Below are positions 8,197 through 17,151 of a DNA stretch of 64,000 bases, piece by piece (within the stretch, counting starts at the first letter, position 1; each line of letters begins with the position of its first letter). The notes beneath the pieces are model-generated. The model worked only from the letters and a program-made list of their open reading frames with translations. It did no database searches and was not told where the DNA came from. A program made the translations under genes and the position numbers. Source of the DNA: CAVWGP01 sp963754645 (lineage in GTDB: Bacteria > Pseudomonadota > Alphaproteobacteria > Bin65); contig CAVWGP010000001.1 of NCBI GenBank assembly GCA_963754645.1, positions 496,001-560,000 on the forward strand, in the 5' to 3' direction.

Positions 8197-9867
8197 TCAA
8201 CCCGCTTTGCGTATTTGTTCCTCTTTCAACCTTGCGGCGATATCGGCGCGCAGCAGACCTTTGCTGACCTTGCCGACTTTGGTGACCGGGAAATTATCCA
8301 TCGTCACGATACGTTCGGGCCATTTGAATTTCGCCAATCCGCGCGTTTGCATGAACGCGCCGAGCTCCGCGACCGTGGGCGCTGCCCTCCCAGCCTTGAG
8401 AATGATATAGGCGCAAACCCGTTCGCCATAGGTCGGATCGGGCATTCCGATCACGGCCACGTTCAGCACGGCATCGTGCTCCGCCACGTGGCGCTCGACT
8501 TCCTCCGCCGAGATTTTCTCCGCGCCGCGATCGACATTGTCCTTCAGGCGCCCGAGAAACTTGTAATAGACCTTGCCGTGGATGCGCGTCGCGCGCATCA
8601 GGTCGCCGGAGCGGTAGAAGCCGTCTTTGGTGAAGGTGTTCCGATTGTGCTCGTCCGCCTTGTAGTAGCCGCGCAAGGTGTACGGCCCGCGGCAGCAGAA
8701 TTCGCCGTCTTCGCCCTCGGGCACTTCGTCGCCTTCCGGCGAGAGAAGCTTGACTTCGTCGAGCGGCGAAATCGGCCGGCCGATCATGCCGATGCGGACC
8801 GGCTCCGGATCCTGCGGCCGGGTCAGCATGCAGAGGCCCTCGGCCATGCCGAAAATATGATAACCCGGAACCTTCAGCTCCTTTTCGACGATCGGCGTTT
8901 CGCCGGTGGTGATGAAAGTTTTGACCGACGACAAGTCGAATTTGCGCGTCTTCATGGCCTCGACCGCGCGCACGACGACCGGGAGAACGCCCCCCGTGTA
9001 AGTCACGCGCTCGCGCTCGATGGTCACGAGAATCGCGGCGGCGTCGACATTTTCCTGGGAGCAGACCGTGCCGCCGGCTAAATGAGTGGGCGTGTTGAAC
9101 CCGATCGTTGCGGCATTGTGAATTGCCGGCAGCACCCAAAGCGTGACTGTGCTCTTGTCGATGCCGGACCATTCGCGAAACGCGCGAATATTGTAAAGTT
9201 AGTCGTTGTGGAAGCGCGGGATTACCTTCGGTATGCCAGTCGTGCCGCCCGACAATTGGAATATGCCGACATTCCACGGATCAACGTCGAGCGCCTCGAT
9301 CGTCCGGCGCGCCGCCGCCGCGTCTTCGTTCGCGATCAGCGTTTGCAGCGAAGGCAAGCCGGGCCGGTCGGCGCCGCGGGCCGTGACGATATGCTCGACG
9401 CCGGTCATCGCCTTCATCCTGAGGGCAAACGCCGGAAGATCGAATTTCTCCAAATCGCCTTGAACCGAATGCAACTTCGCCTGGGTAAAGGGCGCGAGAA
9501 AACCGATTTCGGCTTCGCGGTGCGTGGCCAGGCTGCACACAGGAATGATCCCGGCCTCGAAGCAGCCGTAGAGCGCGTAAAACAGCTCCGCCACATTGCC
9601 GAGCTGGAAAATCGCCCGGTCGAGCGGCTTGAGGCCGAGACGCAAGAATGCGGCGGCAACCTTGTCGGTGATTTCGTCGAGCGCGCAATAGGTCAGGCGG
9701 ACATCCGGCGTTGCCAGCGCGATGCGGTCCGGGAATTGCCGCGCGGCCGCGTGCAGGGCTTGTCCCAATGTCTCGTCGACCAGCGCGCCCGCCGTGCGGT
9801 AGCGCGCAACGGCGTCGGCTGGCGGATAAACGACCCCTTCGATCGGCTTGCGAACCATTGCGTTCAA
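8197..9867 (-). pseudogene. Aryl-acid AMP/CoA ligase (2,3-dihydroxybenzoate-AMP ligase-like), in-frame stop at codon 223
   Basis: 556 codons in one uninterrupted frame except for TAA at 9199-9201. The adenylate-forming core motifs are all present: LSGGTTGIPKVIPR (ATP loop), FGMAEG, DGFYRSGDL, FLGRLKDNVDRGAEKIS and a C-terminal VTKVGKVSK with the catalytic Lys. Around the stop the protein reads RFHND-stop-LYNIRAF; EntE-type enzymes have Tyr here, so a TAC to TAA change is the simplest explanation. The intact enzyme would activate an aromatic acid such as 2,3-dihydroxybenzoate or salicylate. An N-terminal fragment of 222 residues would not be active alone. The neighbouring salicylyl-CoA-hydroxylase-like gene fits an aryl-CoA pathway. 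Confidence 0.8.
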
Positions 9868-9891
9868 CCTTCTTGCGTGGCCGCTCCCAGC

Positions 9892-11136
9892 CTAGGCCGA
9901 AAACCGCTGCCGAAGCCAGCCGGCGATCGCTTGGCCGGCTTGGATCCGTCCCGGCGCTTCGCCCTTGGCCAGCGCGCGGCCATGGTGATCGCCGCGAACC
10001 TTGTGCCTTTGCTTGTCGGCAGTCGGAATTGCGGCATACATGGCATCGAGATCGGCCGGGAAGATCGTGTTGTCGCCGGTATATTCGATCCAAAGCACCG
10101 GCTGTTGCGCCGACTTGAGAGTAATCGACATGGCGGCCTTCGACGAAAACCCCGACCATGTCGAAAGCCACGCCTCGGGCGTGCAGAAACGGGCGAAGCC
10201 GACCGCGCCGTAATTCGAGGCCATCGGATCGGCGCCCCAAACCGAGCCGATGCGCCGGTCGGACGGATCGAGCGAAACATCCCAGCAGCGCAAATCCGCA
10301 TCGGTTCGCCAAATCGTCATGGCCGGCGTGAACGAGCCCCTGATTTGGCTGGCGCGCTCGCCGGTTTCCTTCGCCTTCTTGCGCGCGCCAAGCCGCGTTT
10401 CGATCATACGGCGCGCGATGCCATCCAATCGCGCGACGCGCGCTTCCTGCGCTACGCGGTAGCGGGCGACGAATTCGGAGGCGTAGCGCGCGCCTTGCGG
10501 CGCCGGCGCGAAGCCATTGGCGGGATCGAACGGGTCCAGCGACGGATCGGTTGCGAATGGGTCGTTTTCGTCCGTCACGGAGGGATCGACGCTTCGCAGC
10601 AGCAACTTGCCCTGGCCCGGGTGCGGAGCGACATAGATGAGAGCATCGGGCGCCGGCATCTCTGCGTCGGGCAAATTCGTCGGCCGCCCGCCCGGCGTGC
10701 GCGGCAGCCGCGCTTCCGGCGCCATCAGGGCTTGCTGGTTGTAAAACGTATAAAGGCTGGCGCCGCCCGAGTTTCCGAGCAGCACGATTCGCTTGAAGCC
10801 CTGGCGGCGCAAAAACGCGACGCCCGCCGCAACGTCGAGCAGCGCCAACTCATGCTCGAGGCGAAGATCGTTGCCGACCGACCGCGGCGTTTGCGCCCAG
10901 GCCGCGCAACCGGACTCGACGATCGACGGTATGAGATAATGCGTCGCCAGGAATTCGCGCGGATGCATGATGCAAACTGCCGTATCCGGCGCGCCGCGCC
11001 AAAACAGGAAACCCGTGCAAGCCGCCAAATCGTGGGTTTGCAGCGCAACCGCCGTCGCCGACGTTCCTTCGGGAAGCCCGCCCATGGACCATTGGGCATT
11101 TCGGAAACCCGCCGTCTCGCTTCCGCCGCTCGTCAT
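9892..11136 (-). CDS. Alpha/beta hydrolase
   Basis: 414 residues. The nucleophile elbow is LLGNSGGASL (G-N-S-G-G, roughly residue 120), and a late GDHHG probably supplies the catalytic His; an acid lies in between. The protein has a large insertion between the elbow and the last strands, much longer than in a minimal hydrolase. No signal peptide is visible, so it is likely cytoplasmic. It ends 24 bases before the aryl-CoA ligase, in the same direction, and is probably co-transcribed with it. A thioesterase or esterase acting on an aromatic or acyl substrate is possible, but the substrate cannot be told from sequence. Confidence 0.75.
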   Translation of the reverse strand: MTSGGSETAGFRNAQWSMGGLPEGTSATAVALQTHDLAACTGFLFWRGAPDTAVCIMHPREFLATHYLIPSIVESGCAAWAQTPRSVGNDLRLEHELALLDVAAGVAFLRRQGFKRIVLLGNSGGASLYTFYNQQALMAPEARLPRTPGGRPTNLPDAEMPAPDALIYVAPHPGQGKLLLRSVDPSVTDENDPFATDPSLDPFDPANGFAPAPQGARYASEFVARYRVAQEARVARLDGIARRMIETRLGARKKAKETGERASQIRGSFTPAMTIWRTDADLRCWDVSLDPSDRRIGSVWGADPMASNYGAVGFARFCTPEAWLSTWSGFSSKAAMSITLKSAQQPVLWIEYTGDNTIFPADLDAMYAAIPTADKQRHKVRGDHHGRALAKGEAPGRIQAGQAIAGWLRQRFSA

Positions 11137-11166
11137 TGAGCAATCGCATCTCTTGTGTCACTGTGG

Positions 11167-11176
11167 CGAATATTCG
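11167..11176. promoter_or_regulatory. Palindrome in a divergent promoter region
   Basis: CGAATATTCG is a perfect 10-base palindrome in the 122-base gap between the divergent hydrolase (minus) and flavoprotein (plus) genes. A weak promoter-like pair overlaps it on the plus strand: TTGTGT followed after 17 bases by GACAAT. The TetR gene at 12.4-13.1 kb is a candidate binder (inference). Confidence 0.3.
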
Positions 11177-11258
11177 ACAATCGAGTTCAACCTGTCAATA
11201 TCTTGAGCCGTCTGGCGGCCGCGGCGCGGCGCATTCGATCGAGAACGGAACACGACGG

Positions 11259-12419
11259 ATGAAAATTGCGGTCATCGGCGGCGGTCCGGCCGGCCTCTAC
11301 TTCGCGCGATTGATGAAGCGCAGTGACCCTTCGCACGACATCGTCGTTGTCGAGCAGAATCCGCCGGACGCAACATACGGCTTCGGCGTCGCGCTCGGCA
11401 GCGTCGCGCGCGAACGGATCCGGGACGCGGACCCGGAAATCCACCGCCGGCTGGACGCCGCGATGATATTCGAGCACCGGCAGCTTATCCGGCTGAACGA
11501 CGAGGCGTTCGAAATCGCATACGCAACGGCGGGCGGCGCGATCACGCGGCTGGAACTGCTGCGGATACTTCAGCAGGGCTGCGAGTCCGCCGGCGTGCGC
11601 CTGCACCACGGACGGCGTCTCGAATCGCTCGCGGAATTCGACGAATTCGATCTGATCGTCGGCGCCGACGGCGCAAATTCGATCGTGCGAACGGCCTTGA
11701 ATGACGAATTCGGCACGCGCTCCTCGAGTTCTGCGAATTTCATGGCCTGGTACGGGGTCAACAAGTTTCTGGCGCCAAACGGGTTGGCGTTCCGCCGGAC
11801 CGCGGACGGATATTTCGTCGGCCACTACTACGCGTACACGAATTCGATGAGCACCTTCGTGACCGAATGCGATGCCGAGACCTGGCAGAGCAGCGGACTT
11901 GCCGGGATGAGCGAGCCGCAACGCCGGGCCCATGTCGAGCGCGTTTTCGCGCATGAGCTGGGCGGATCGCGCCTGATCGACAACAATTCGAGTTTTCGCA
12001 ACCCGCAAGTGACAACGAACGAACGCTGGGTGTCGCGCAACGTGGTTTTGATCGGCGACGCGCTACGCAATGCGCATCCTTCGATCGGCTCCGGCACGCG
12101 GATGGCGATGGACGACGCGTTCGAGCTGTTTACGGCGCTGGCAGACTCGCACAATCGCGTTGCCGAAGGGCTCGACCTGTTCGTCGAGCGCCGCAAGCCG
12201 GCCCGGTCGCGGTTCGAAGCGGCCATGGAGCGCAGCTACCGGTGGTACGGCAACCTTCGAGCGGTCATGAGCCAGCCGCTGATGGATTTCGTCTACGATT
12301 TTTTGACGCGCACCGGGCGGGTCGATGACGATCGCTTGAAGAGTTACGCGCCGGGCTTTTACCAGAGCTATCGCGCCTACAAATCTTCGAGCGACGGTCA
12401 ACCCTTGCGGGCGAAGTAG
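11259..12419 (+). CDS. FAD-dependent monooxygenase, salicylyl-CoA 5-hydroxylase / anthraniloyl-CoA monooxygenase N-domain family
   Basis: 386 residues. The N-terminus has the FAD Rossmann motif IGGGPAGLYFA. FGFGVALG at about 45-52, a DG motif (IVGADGANSIVR) and the late GDALRNAHPSIGSGTRMAMDDA follow. This combination, with the AHxxxGSGT pattern, is typical of flavoproteins that hydroxylate salicylyl-CoA or aminobenzoyl-CoA. Such enzymes insert oxygen into the ring of an aryl-CoA thioester using NAD(P)H and O2. Start ATG at 11259 begins directly before the Rossmann strand; an in-frame ATG upstream has no support. It is divergent from the ligase-hydrolase operon and ends convergently inside the TetR gene by 22 bases. 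Confidence 0.83.
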   Translation: MKIAVIGGGPAGLYFARLMKRSDPSHDIVVVEQNPPDATYGFGVALGSVARERIRDADPEIHRRLDAAMIFEHRQLIRLNDEAFEIAYATAGGAITRLELLRILQQGCESAGVRLHHGRRLESLAEFDEFDLIVGADGANSIVRTALNDEFGTRSSSSANFMAWYGVNKFLAPNGLAFRRTADGYFVGHYYAYTNSMSTFVTECDAETWQSSGLAGMSEPQRRAHVERVFAHELGGSRLIDNNSSFRNPQVTTNERWVSRNVVLIGDALRNAHPSIGSGTRMAMDDAFELFTALADSHNRVAEGLDLFVERRKPARSRFEAAMERSYRWYGNLRAVMSQPLMDFVYDFLTRTGRVDDDRLKSYAPGFYQSYRAYKSSSDGQPLRAK

Positions 12420-13084
12420 CGTTCAAGCCGCGCGAGATCGGAGCGCATCGATTTTAGCGCGGATTGCGGCCCGAAATTATCGCGAGCGGGCGCCGGCAGG
12501 CATATCGATCGCACCGCCAGATCGGCGATGAGGAACTGCAGCTCCTCCTTGCTCATCGGGCCGTCGGGCCTGAACCACCACGCCGTCCAAGTGCACATTC
12601 CGATCAAACTCAGGGCCATCACCCGCGCGTCGCCGTGGCGGAATTCGCCTGCCTCGATTCCCTTGGAAACGATCGAGGCAACGCCGCCGAGTACTTTGCG
12701 CTTGGCCTCTTCGTGGCGGCGCAGGATCGGGCGCGGAAGGCTCTGCTCATCGCGCACCAGCACGCGAAACCGCAATGGCTTGTCCAGGATGGTGGCCAGC
12801 AGCGTGACGATCGCTTCGCGCAGTTGCGCGACTGGGGGCGCGCCGTCATAGCGCCGAATCGCGCGCACGCGCCGCGCGGGCTGAATGGCCACGTCTTCGA
12901 CCATCGCGGCAAGAAAGTCGTTCTTGCTCTTGAAGTAGTGGTAGAGCGTCGTGCGCCCGATGCGCGCCGCATCCGCGATATTCTGCAGGCTGGTTCCGGC
13001 GAAGCCTTTGGCCGCAAATAGCTCGGCGGCGCGATCCAGCAATTCGCGCTCCATCAGATCGCGGCGGGGGCCGTTCTTGCGCAT
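12398..13084 (-). CDS. TetR/AcrR-family transcriptional regulator
   Basis: 228 residues from ATG 13084 (MRKNGPRRDL). The N-terminal helix-turn-helix is clear: ELLDRAAELFAAKGFAGTSLQNIADAARIGRTTLYHYFKSKNDFLAAM. The rest is the alpha-helical ligand domain, with no recognisable ligand signature. TetR proteins usually repress neighbouring genes and release DNA on binding a small molecule. The gene lies between the aryl-CoA module and the TRAP-dioxygenase operon, so either could be its target. The 150-base gap to the next gene (13085-13235) holds no gene that I can support. Confidence 0.85.
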   Translation of the reverse strand: MRKNGPRRDLMERELLDRAAELFAAKGFAGTSLQNIADAARIGRTTLYHYFKSKNDFLAAMVEDVAIQPARRVRAIRRYDGAPPVAQLREAIVTLLATILDKPLRFRVLVRDEQSLPRPILRRHEEAKRKVLGGVASIVSKGIEAGEFRHGDARVMALSLIGMCTWTAWWFRPDGPMSKEELQFLIADLAVRSICLPAPARDNFGPQSALKSMRSDLARLERYFARKG

Positions 13085-13235
13085 GGCGCCATACCTAGAG
13101 CAAAGGGCGCGCCGCTTCAATAATTTTGCGCGGCGGCGAGCAAGTTTTCGCGCGCGCCGACAGCCACTGGGAAAAATGCCCGCCGAACCAGCGCGTGCAG
13201 TGATCGCCGCGGCCGCTCGCCGAAACGGGCGGCGC

Positions 13236-14180
13236 CTATTGCCGGCGATGCGCCGGCTTGCAGAACATTTCGACGCGCTGACCGTCCGGATCGCGCAAAA
13301 TCACGCGCGATCCCGCGGTTCCGGACGCCGGCCGCTCGATCGTCGCACCCTTGGCGAGCGCCGCATCGGATGCCGCGCCGATCGACGCTTCGCCGTCGAG
13401 TTCAAGGCTGAAGCGATGCAAGCCGGGCGCTTCGTCCCCAGCCGGCAAAATGATGAGATGATCGCCGAGAGTGTCGACGGTTCCGCATAGGAAATGCGCG
13501 CCATTGTCGCCGCCGGTGCGGGTCAATCCGGCGACGGCCGTATAGAATTCCGCCAGTCTGCCGGGCTGCTTGCTGACCAGGACCGCGTGCGCGAGACGGC
13601 GCGGATGAAACGGCGCGACATCGACCATGCGGCGCGCCGGCGCCGGGTCGTAGAGCGGCTTCGGATTGGGCGATTGCGCGGACGGGTCCCAGGCCGACGT
13701 GATCAGCTCAAGTTCGCCATGGAGAACCGAGCGCCAATCCTGCACGGTGTCGACGTAGAATTCCACCATGTTGCCGTCGGGATCGCGCATGTAGATGCTG
13801 TGCGCGATCTGATGATCGGCGAGGCGGGCGATCGGCACGCCGGCTTTTTTGCAGCGCTCAAGACCCGCAATCAGCTCGACTTCGTTGTCGATTTCCCAGG
13901 CCAGATGGTTGAGCCCGGCCTTGGCGCCGACCTCTTTCGGCAATTGCAGGTGCCCGTCGCGCCCGCGGCGATCCTGCCCTTTGGTCGTTTCGATGCAGCC
14001 GACATCGTGCGGCGTGTTCCCGGTGCCCAGGAAGCTCGCCTTGAGCCCGGTTTCGGTGAACTCCAGCGCGAGGCCGCAGATCGAATTGTAGAACGCGGTC
14101 GAACGATCGAGATCGTCGACGAAAAAATTCACGTGCCCGAGCCGGCGCGAGCGGAAAATCGCATTGCCCGAATTCTGCAT
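13236..14180 (-). CDS. Two-domain VOC dioxygenase, catechol 2,3-dioxygenase-like
   Basis: 314 residues with two VOC modules. The first has GHVNFFVDDLDRSTAFY; its metal-ligand pattern continues with NHLAWEID and MRDPDGNMVEFYVD. The second repeat begins RLAHAVLVSKQPGRLAEFY and ends RDPDGQRVEMF. This arrangement is that of extradiol ring-cleavage dioxygenases, which use Fe2+ in one domain. The metal ligands H, H and E are in place. Start ATG at 14180 is preceded by GGGAGG five bases upstream. It ends the TRAP operon, 17 bases after dctM, so the transporter probably brings in the aromatic substrate or its precursor. Confidence 0.83.
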   Translation of the reverse strand: MQNSGNAIFRSRRLGHVNFFVDDLDRSTAFYNSICGLALEFTETGLKASFLGTGNTPHDVGCIETTKGQDRRGRDGHLQLPKEVGAKAGLNHLAWEIDNEVELIAGLERCKKAGVPIARLADHQIAHSIYMRDPDGNMVEFYVDTVQDWRSVLHGELELITSAWDPSAQSPNPKPLYDPAPARRMVDVAPFHPRRLAHAVLVSKQPGRLAEFYTAVAGLTRTGGDNGAHFLCGTVDTLGDHLIILPAGDEAPGLHRFSLELDGEASIGAASDAALAKGATIERPASGTAGSRVILRDPDGQRVEMFCKPAHRRQ

Positions 14181-14197
14181 TCTTGCCTCCCGTCGAG

Positions 14198-15490
14198 TCA
14201 TTTCATCATCTGCGGCAGCACCAGGACGATACTGGGAAACGCGATCAGCAATGCCATGCGGACCACGTCGCCTCCCAGGAACGGCAGTATGCCATAGAAC
14301 ACAGACTTGACGCTGACATCGGGCACGAAGGCGCGCACCACGAAAAGCAATAGGCCCATCGGCGGATGAATCATGCCGATACCGACGACGATGATGACGA
14401 AAATGCCGAACCAGATCGGATCGATTCCCGCGTGGACCACGATCGGAAAGAAAATCGGCACGGTCAACACGGTCATCGCCGCGGCGTCGAGCATGCATCC
14501 CAGCACGATGTAGATGCCGAGCAGCACGAGAATGAGCGCGGTCTGCGGCAGATTCAGCGACGCAACCCAGTTTTGCAGCGCCGACGCCGAACCGGAGACG
14601 GTGATCAGATTCGCGAAGATGAGCGCGCCGATGACGACGAAAAAAATCATCGATGTCGTCGTCGCCGTGTCGACGACCAGCTCGACGATCTGGGCGCGAG
14701 TCAACCGGCGCCGGCCGGCGGCCAACACGAAGGCGCCGAAGGCGCCGATCCCCGCCGCTTCGGTGGGGGTGAAAACGCCTAGATAAATTCCGCCCAGCGC
14801 GACCGCGAACAGCAGGACCATGGCCCATACTTCGCGCAGCGCGAGGATGCGTTCGCGCCAGCCGGTGCGGACGCCGGCCGGGCCGAGCCGCGGCCAGATC
14901 GCGGTGACGGCGCCGATCGCCAGGACGTAGCAGCCGATCGTCAGCAGACCGGGCAGAAATCCCGCCATCATCAGCTTGCCAAGATTGACGTCGGTCAGCG
15001 TCGCATAAATGACCATCGAAATGCTGGGCGGGATGAGGATGTCGAGCGTCGAGCCGGCGGCAACGGTGCCCGCCGCGAAGCCCGGCGCATAACCGTATTC
15101 GCGCATGATCGGGACCGATACCTTGGTCATGGCGGCGGCGCAGGCGAGCGATGAGCCCGACACGGCGCTGAATCCGCCGCAAGCGACAATGGTCGCCATG
15201 GCGAGGCCGCCGCGATAATGCCCGAGGAACGCGTGACCCGCGCGATAAAGTTCATCGGCCATGCGCGAATGGGCGAATAGCGCGCCCATCATGATGAACA
15301 GCGGCAGGACGCTGAAATTGTAATTCATCACGTTGTCGATCGCGATCTGGCCGACCAGCGCGAAAGCCGGACCCCATTGAATAAGAATCCCGAACCCGAC
15401 GACGCCGACCAGGCCCATGCCGAAGCCGATCGGGACGCCGAGGAACAGCAACGCGAAAAGCGCCGCGAACGCTATCCCCGCCGTCATCAT
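14198..15490 (-). CDS. dctM: TRAP transporter large permease subunit, DctM family
   Basis: 430 residues with about twelve hydrophobic segments and the DctM signatures GFGMGLVGVVGFGIL, GGFSAVSGSSLACAAAMTKVSVPIM and AGSTLDILIPPS. This subunit drives sodium-coupled uptake of a carboxylate or aromatic acid delivered by the periplasmic DctP protein. The start ATG at 15490 overlaps the dctQ stop (ATGA), indicating translational coupling. Operon order on the minus strand is dctP, dctQ, dctM, dioxygenase. The substrate is unknown; the linked dioxygenase suggests an aromatic compound. Confidence 0.9.
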   Translation of the reverse strand: MMTAGIAFAALFALLFLGVPIGFGMGLVGVVGFGILIQWGPAFALVGQIAIDNVMNYNFSVLPLFIMMGALFAHSRMADELYRAGHAFLGHYRGGLAMATIVACGGFSAVSGSSLACAAAMTKVSVPIMREYGYAPGFAAGTVAAGSTLDILIPPSISMVIYATLTDVNLGKLMMAGFLPGLLTIGCYVLAIGAVTAIWPRLGPAGVRTGWRERILALREVWAMVLLFAVALGGIYLGVFTPTEAAGIGAFGAFVLAAGRRRLTRAQIVELVVDTATTTSMIFFVVIGALIFANLITVSGSASALQNWVASLNLPQTALILVLLGIYIVLGCMLDAAAMTVLTVPIFFPIVVHAGIDPIWFGIFVIIVVGIGMIHPPMGLLLFVVRAFVPDVSVKSVFYGILPFLGGDVVRMALLIAFPSIVLVLPQMMK

Positions 15491-15996
15491 GGCCGCAACT
15501 CAGGCAATTCCGCCGATCGGCGCGCGGCACCCGGTATGAGCGCGATGACGGCGCACAACGCGGCCAATACGGCCATGACGTAGAACACCGGCGCCAGCGG
15601 CACGCCGAGCAGCGGCGTGCCCCCGGCCAAATCCCGCATCGCATCGCCCTGCGCCCACAAGCGCCACGCCAGCACGCCGCAGCACAGGCTACTGACGCCC
15701 GCGACGACGATGTTGCGCGCCCGCAGCACGGGGCCCTTCAACGCCGATTCGAACAGCGCGGTCGTGATGTGGGTTCGCGTCGCCGTCACCAGCGGTGCGG
15801 CGCCGAACACCATCAGAGCGAGCAGGATTTCCGTCAATTCCTTGGCGCCGCCGAGCGGGGCATTGAATAGGTAACGCCCGGCGACGTCGATCGCGGTGAG
15901 CGCCATCATGCCGAACACCGTCGCACCCAACGCCGCGATCAGCGCGGCCCGCGCCCCGCGCGCCGCCCGGCTTTGCCAATAGCCCCGGTCGCTCAC
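15487..15996 (-). CDS. dctQ: TRAP transporter small permease subunit, DctQ family
   Basis: 169 residues from GTG 15996, 20 bases after the dctP stop. Four hydrophobic segments are visible, with the family-typical AIDVAGRYLFNAPLGGAKELTEILLALMVF between helices one and two and a RTHITTALFE loop. DctQ binds the large permease and is needed for transport. The GTG was preferred because the longer reading frame overlaps the dctP C-terminus and has no homology-like character. The C-terminus ends in a short polar tail after the last helix. Its stop overlaps the dctM start. Confidence 0.85.
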   Translation of the reverse strand: MSDRGYWQSRAARGARAALIAALGATVFGMMALTAIDVAGRYLFNAPLGGAKELTEILLALMVFGAAPLVTATRTHITTALFESALKGPVLRARNIVVAGVSSLCCGVLAWRLWAQGDAMRDLAGGTPLLGVPLAPVFYVMAVLAALCAVIALIPGAARRSAELPELRP

Positions 15997-16015
15997 AATC
16001 GAGCGGAATGCCCGA

Positions 16016-17045
16016 CTAGTTCGGGCGTTTGTAGTTCGCCGCTTCGCGCCGGAACATTTCCAAGGCGGCCGCAGCCTCGATGCCGCGGGCACCCGCCTCC
16101 TTGAGCCAGGCATCCTCGATATGCGCGAGGCGTTTGGTCAGATCGTCGAGCAGCGCGGCGCTGGCCGTGGAAATCTTCATGCCGCTCTTGGCGAATTGCT
16201 CGTTGGCGATGCGGTCCTGATCGTCCCAAATTTGACCCGCGGTGCGCGCGAAAATTTCGCCGGAAACGGACAGCATCGCGGCTTGGTTCGCGCTCGAAAG
16301 CGCCGCGAATTTCTTTTCGTTGATGACGACGAAAAACGCCGCATTGAAGAGGCCGCGCGGAATTTTCACTTGATGCTCGAGAAATTTTTCGAGCTGGAAG
16401 CTCCGGACCGAGTTCGGGCGGCAGGAACGTGCCCTCGACGATGCCGCGCGACAGGGTTTCGTATGCTTCGGTGATCGGCGTTGCGACCGGAACGACATCG
16501 AGCGCCTTCGCGATATCGGTCGGCATGCCGCCCGCCGCGCGCATCTTGAGGCTCTTGAGGTCGCTCGCTTGCACGACGGCTTTCTTGGACGTGAATATCT
16601 GGTACGGCCCGTTGTTGAAGACGGCGAGCAGTTTCGTGTCCTTGTATTCGTTCGCCTTCGCCAGATATTTTTCGTGCACGCGCCACTGCGCCACGGACAA
16701 CGCTTCGGCGGTATCGCCGAGGAACGGCAACTCGGCGACGCGCGAGGCAATGAATCGTTCGGGCGTGTAGGTTTGATTGCCGGCGGTGATGTCGGCGACG
16801 CCGGTTGCGGCCAGATCGAATTGGCGCGGCGGCGCGCCGAGCGACGCCGCGGTGAATTCGATCTTGATCCGCCCTTGGCTCGCCTTCTCGACCCGCTCGG
16901 CCCAGGGCGCCATGATCCGCGCATGAAAATGGTGCGCAGGCGGCACCCAACGATTGAAGCGCAGCGTCACTTCCGGTGCCGCTGTTTGCGCGACCGCGGC
17001 CGTTGCCGCGAAAATTCCGAGGGCGGCCAATGCGAGTGATTTCAT
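16016..17045 (-). pseudogene. dctP: TRAP substrate-binding protein DctP, frameshifted
   Basis: The first half reads MKSLALAALGIFAATAAVAQ as a Sec signal peptide, then mature DctP with VTLRFNRWVPPAHHF and IKIEFTAASLGAPPRQFDL. It continues in one frame to about EGTFLPPE. The second half (VRSFQLEKFLEHQ to EAANYKRPN) lies in another frame. One extra base at about 16409-16412 explains this: deleting it gives LPPE-S-VRSFQLEKF, as expected for the family. In reading frame one the product ends instead in out-of-frame sequence. This periplasmic protein would bind the substrate for dctQM next door. A real defect would disable the transporter, so a sequence error should be considered. Confidence 0.82.
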
Positions 17046-17100
17046 GTCGCTTCTCCGTGGCTTGCGCCGGCCAAGCCGCCGGCAAGCGAGACTGCGGCTA

Positions 17101-17128
17101 TTGACGGGGCGAAATCAACTCTTAACAT
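17101..17128 (+). promoter_or_regulatory. Candidate sigma-70-like promoter for the PhyH-FMO operon
   Basis: TTGACG at 17101-17106 is followed after 16 bases by TAACAT at 17123-17128, in the 106-base gap between divergent dctP and the PhyH gene. The start codon lies 24 bases after the -10 element, leaving a short leader with AGGAAAGGGAG as ribosome-binding site. This is a motif match by eye only. Confidence 0.42.
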
Positions 17129-17151
17129 TCGCACGTATCAAGGAAAGGGAG

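Noticed and set aside
9082..11139. 685-residue plus-strand open frame over the ligase and hydrolase genes
   Set aside because: Antisense to two genes with clear motifs; Arg/Ala-rich composition typical of a high-GC shadow.
13085..13235. Possible regulatory element between TetR and the VOC dioxygenase
   Set aside because: GC-rich runs give only imperfect stems; nothing could be supported.
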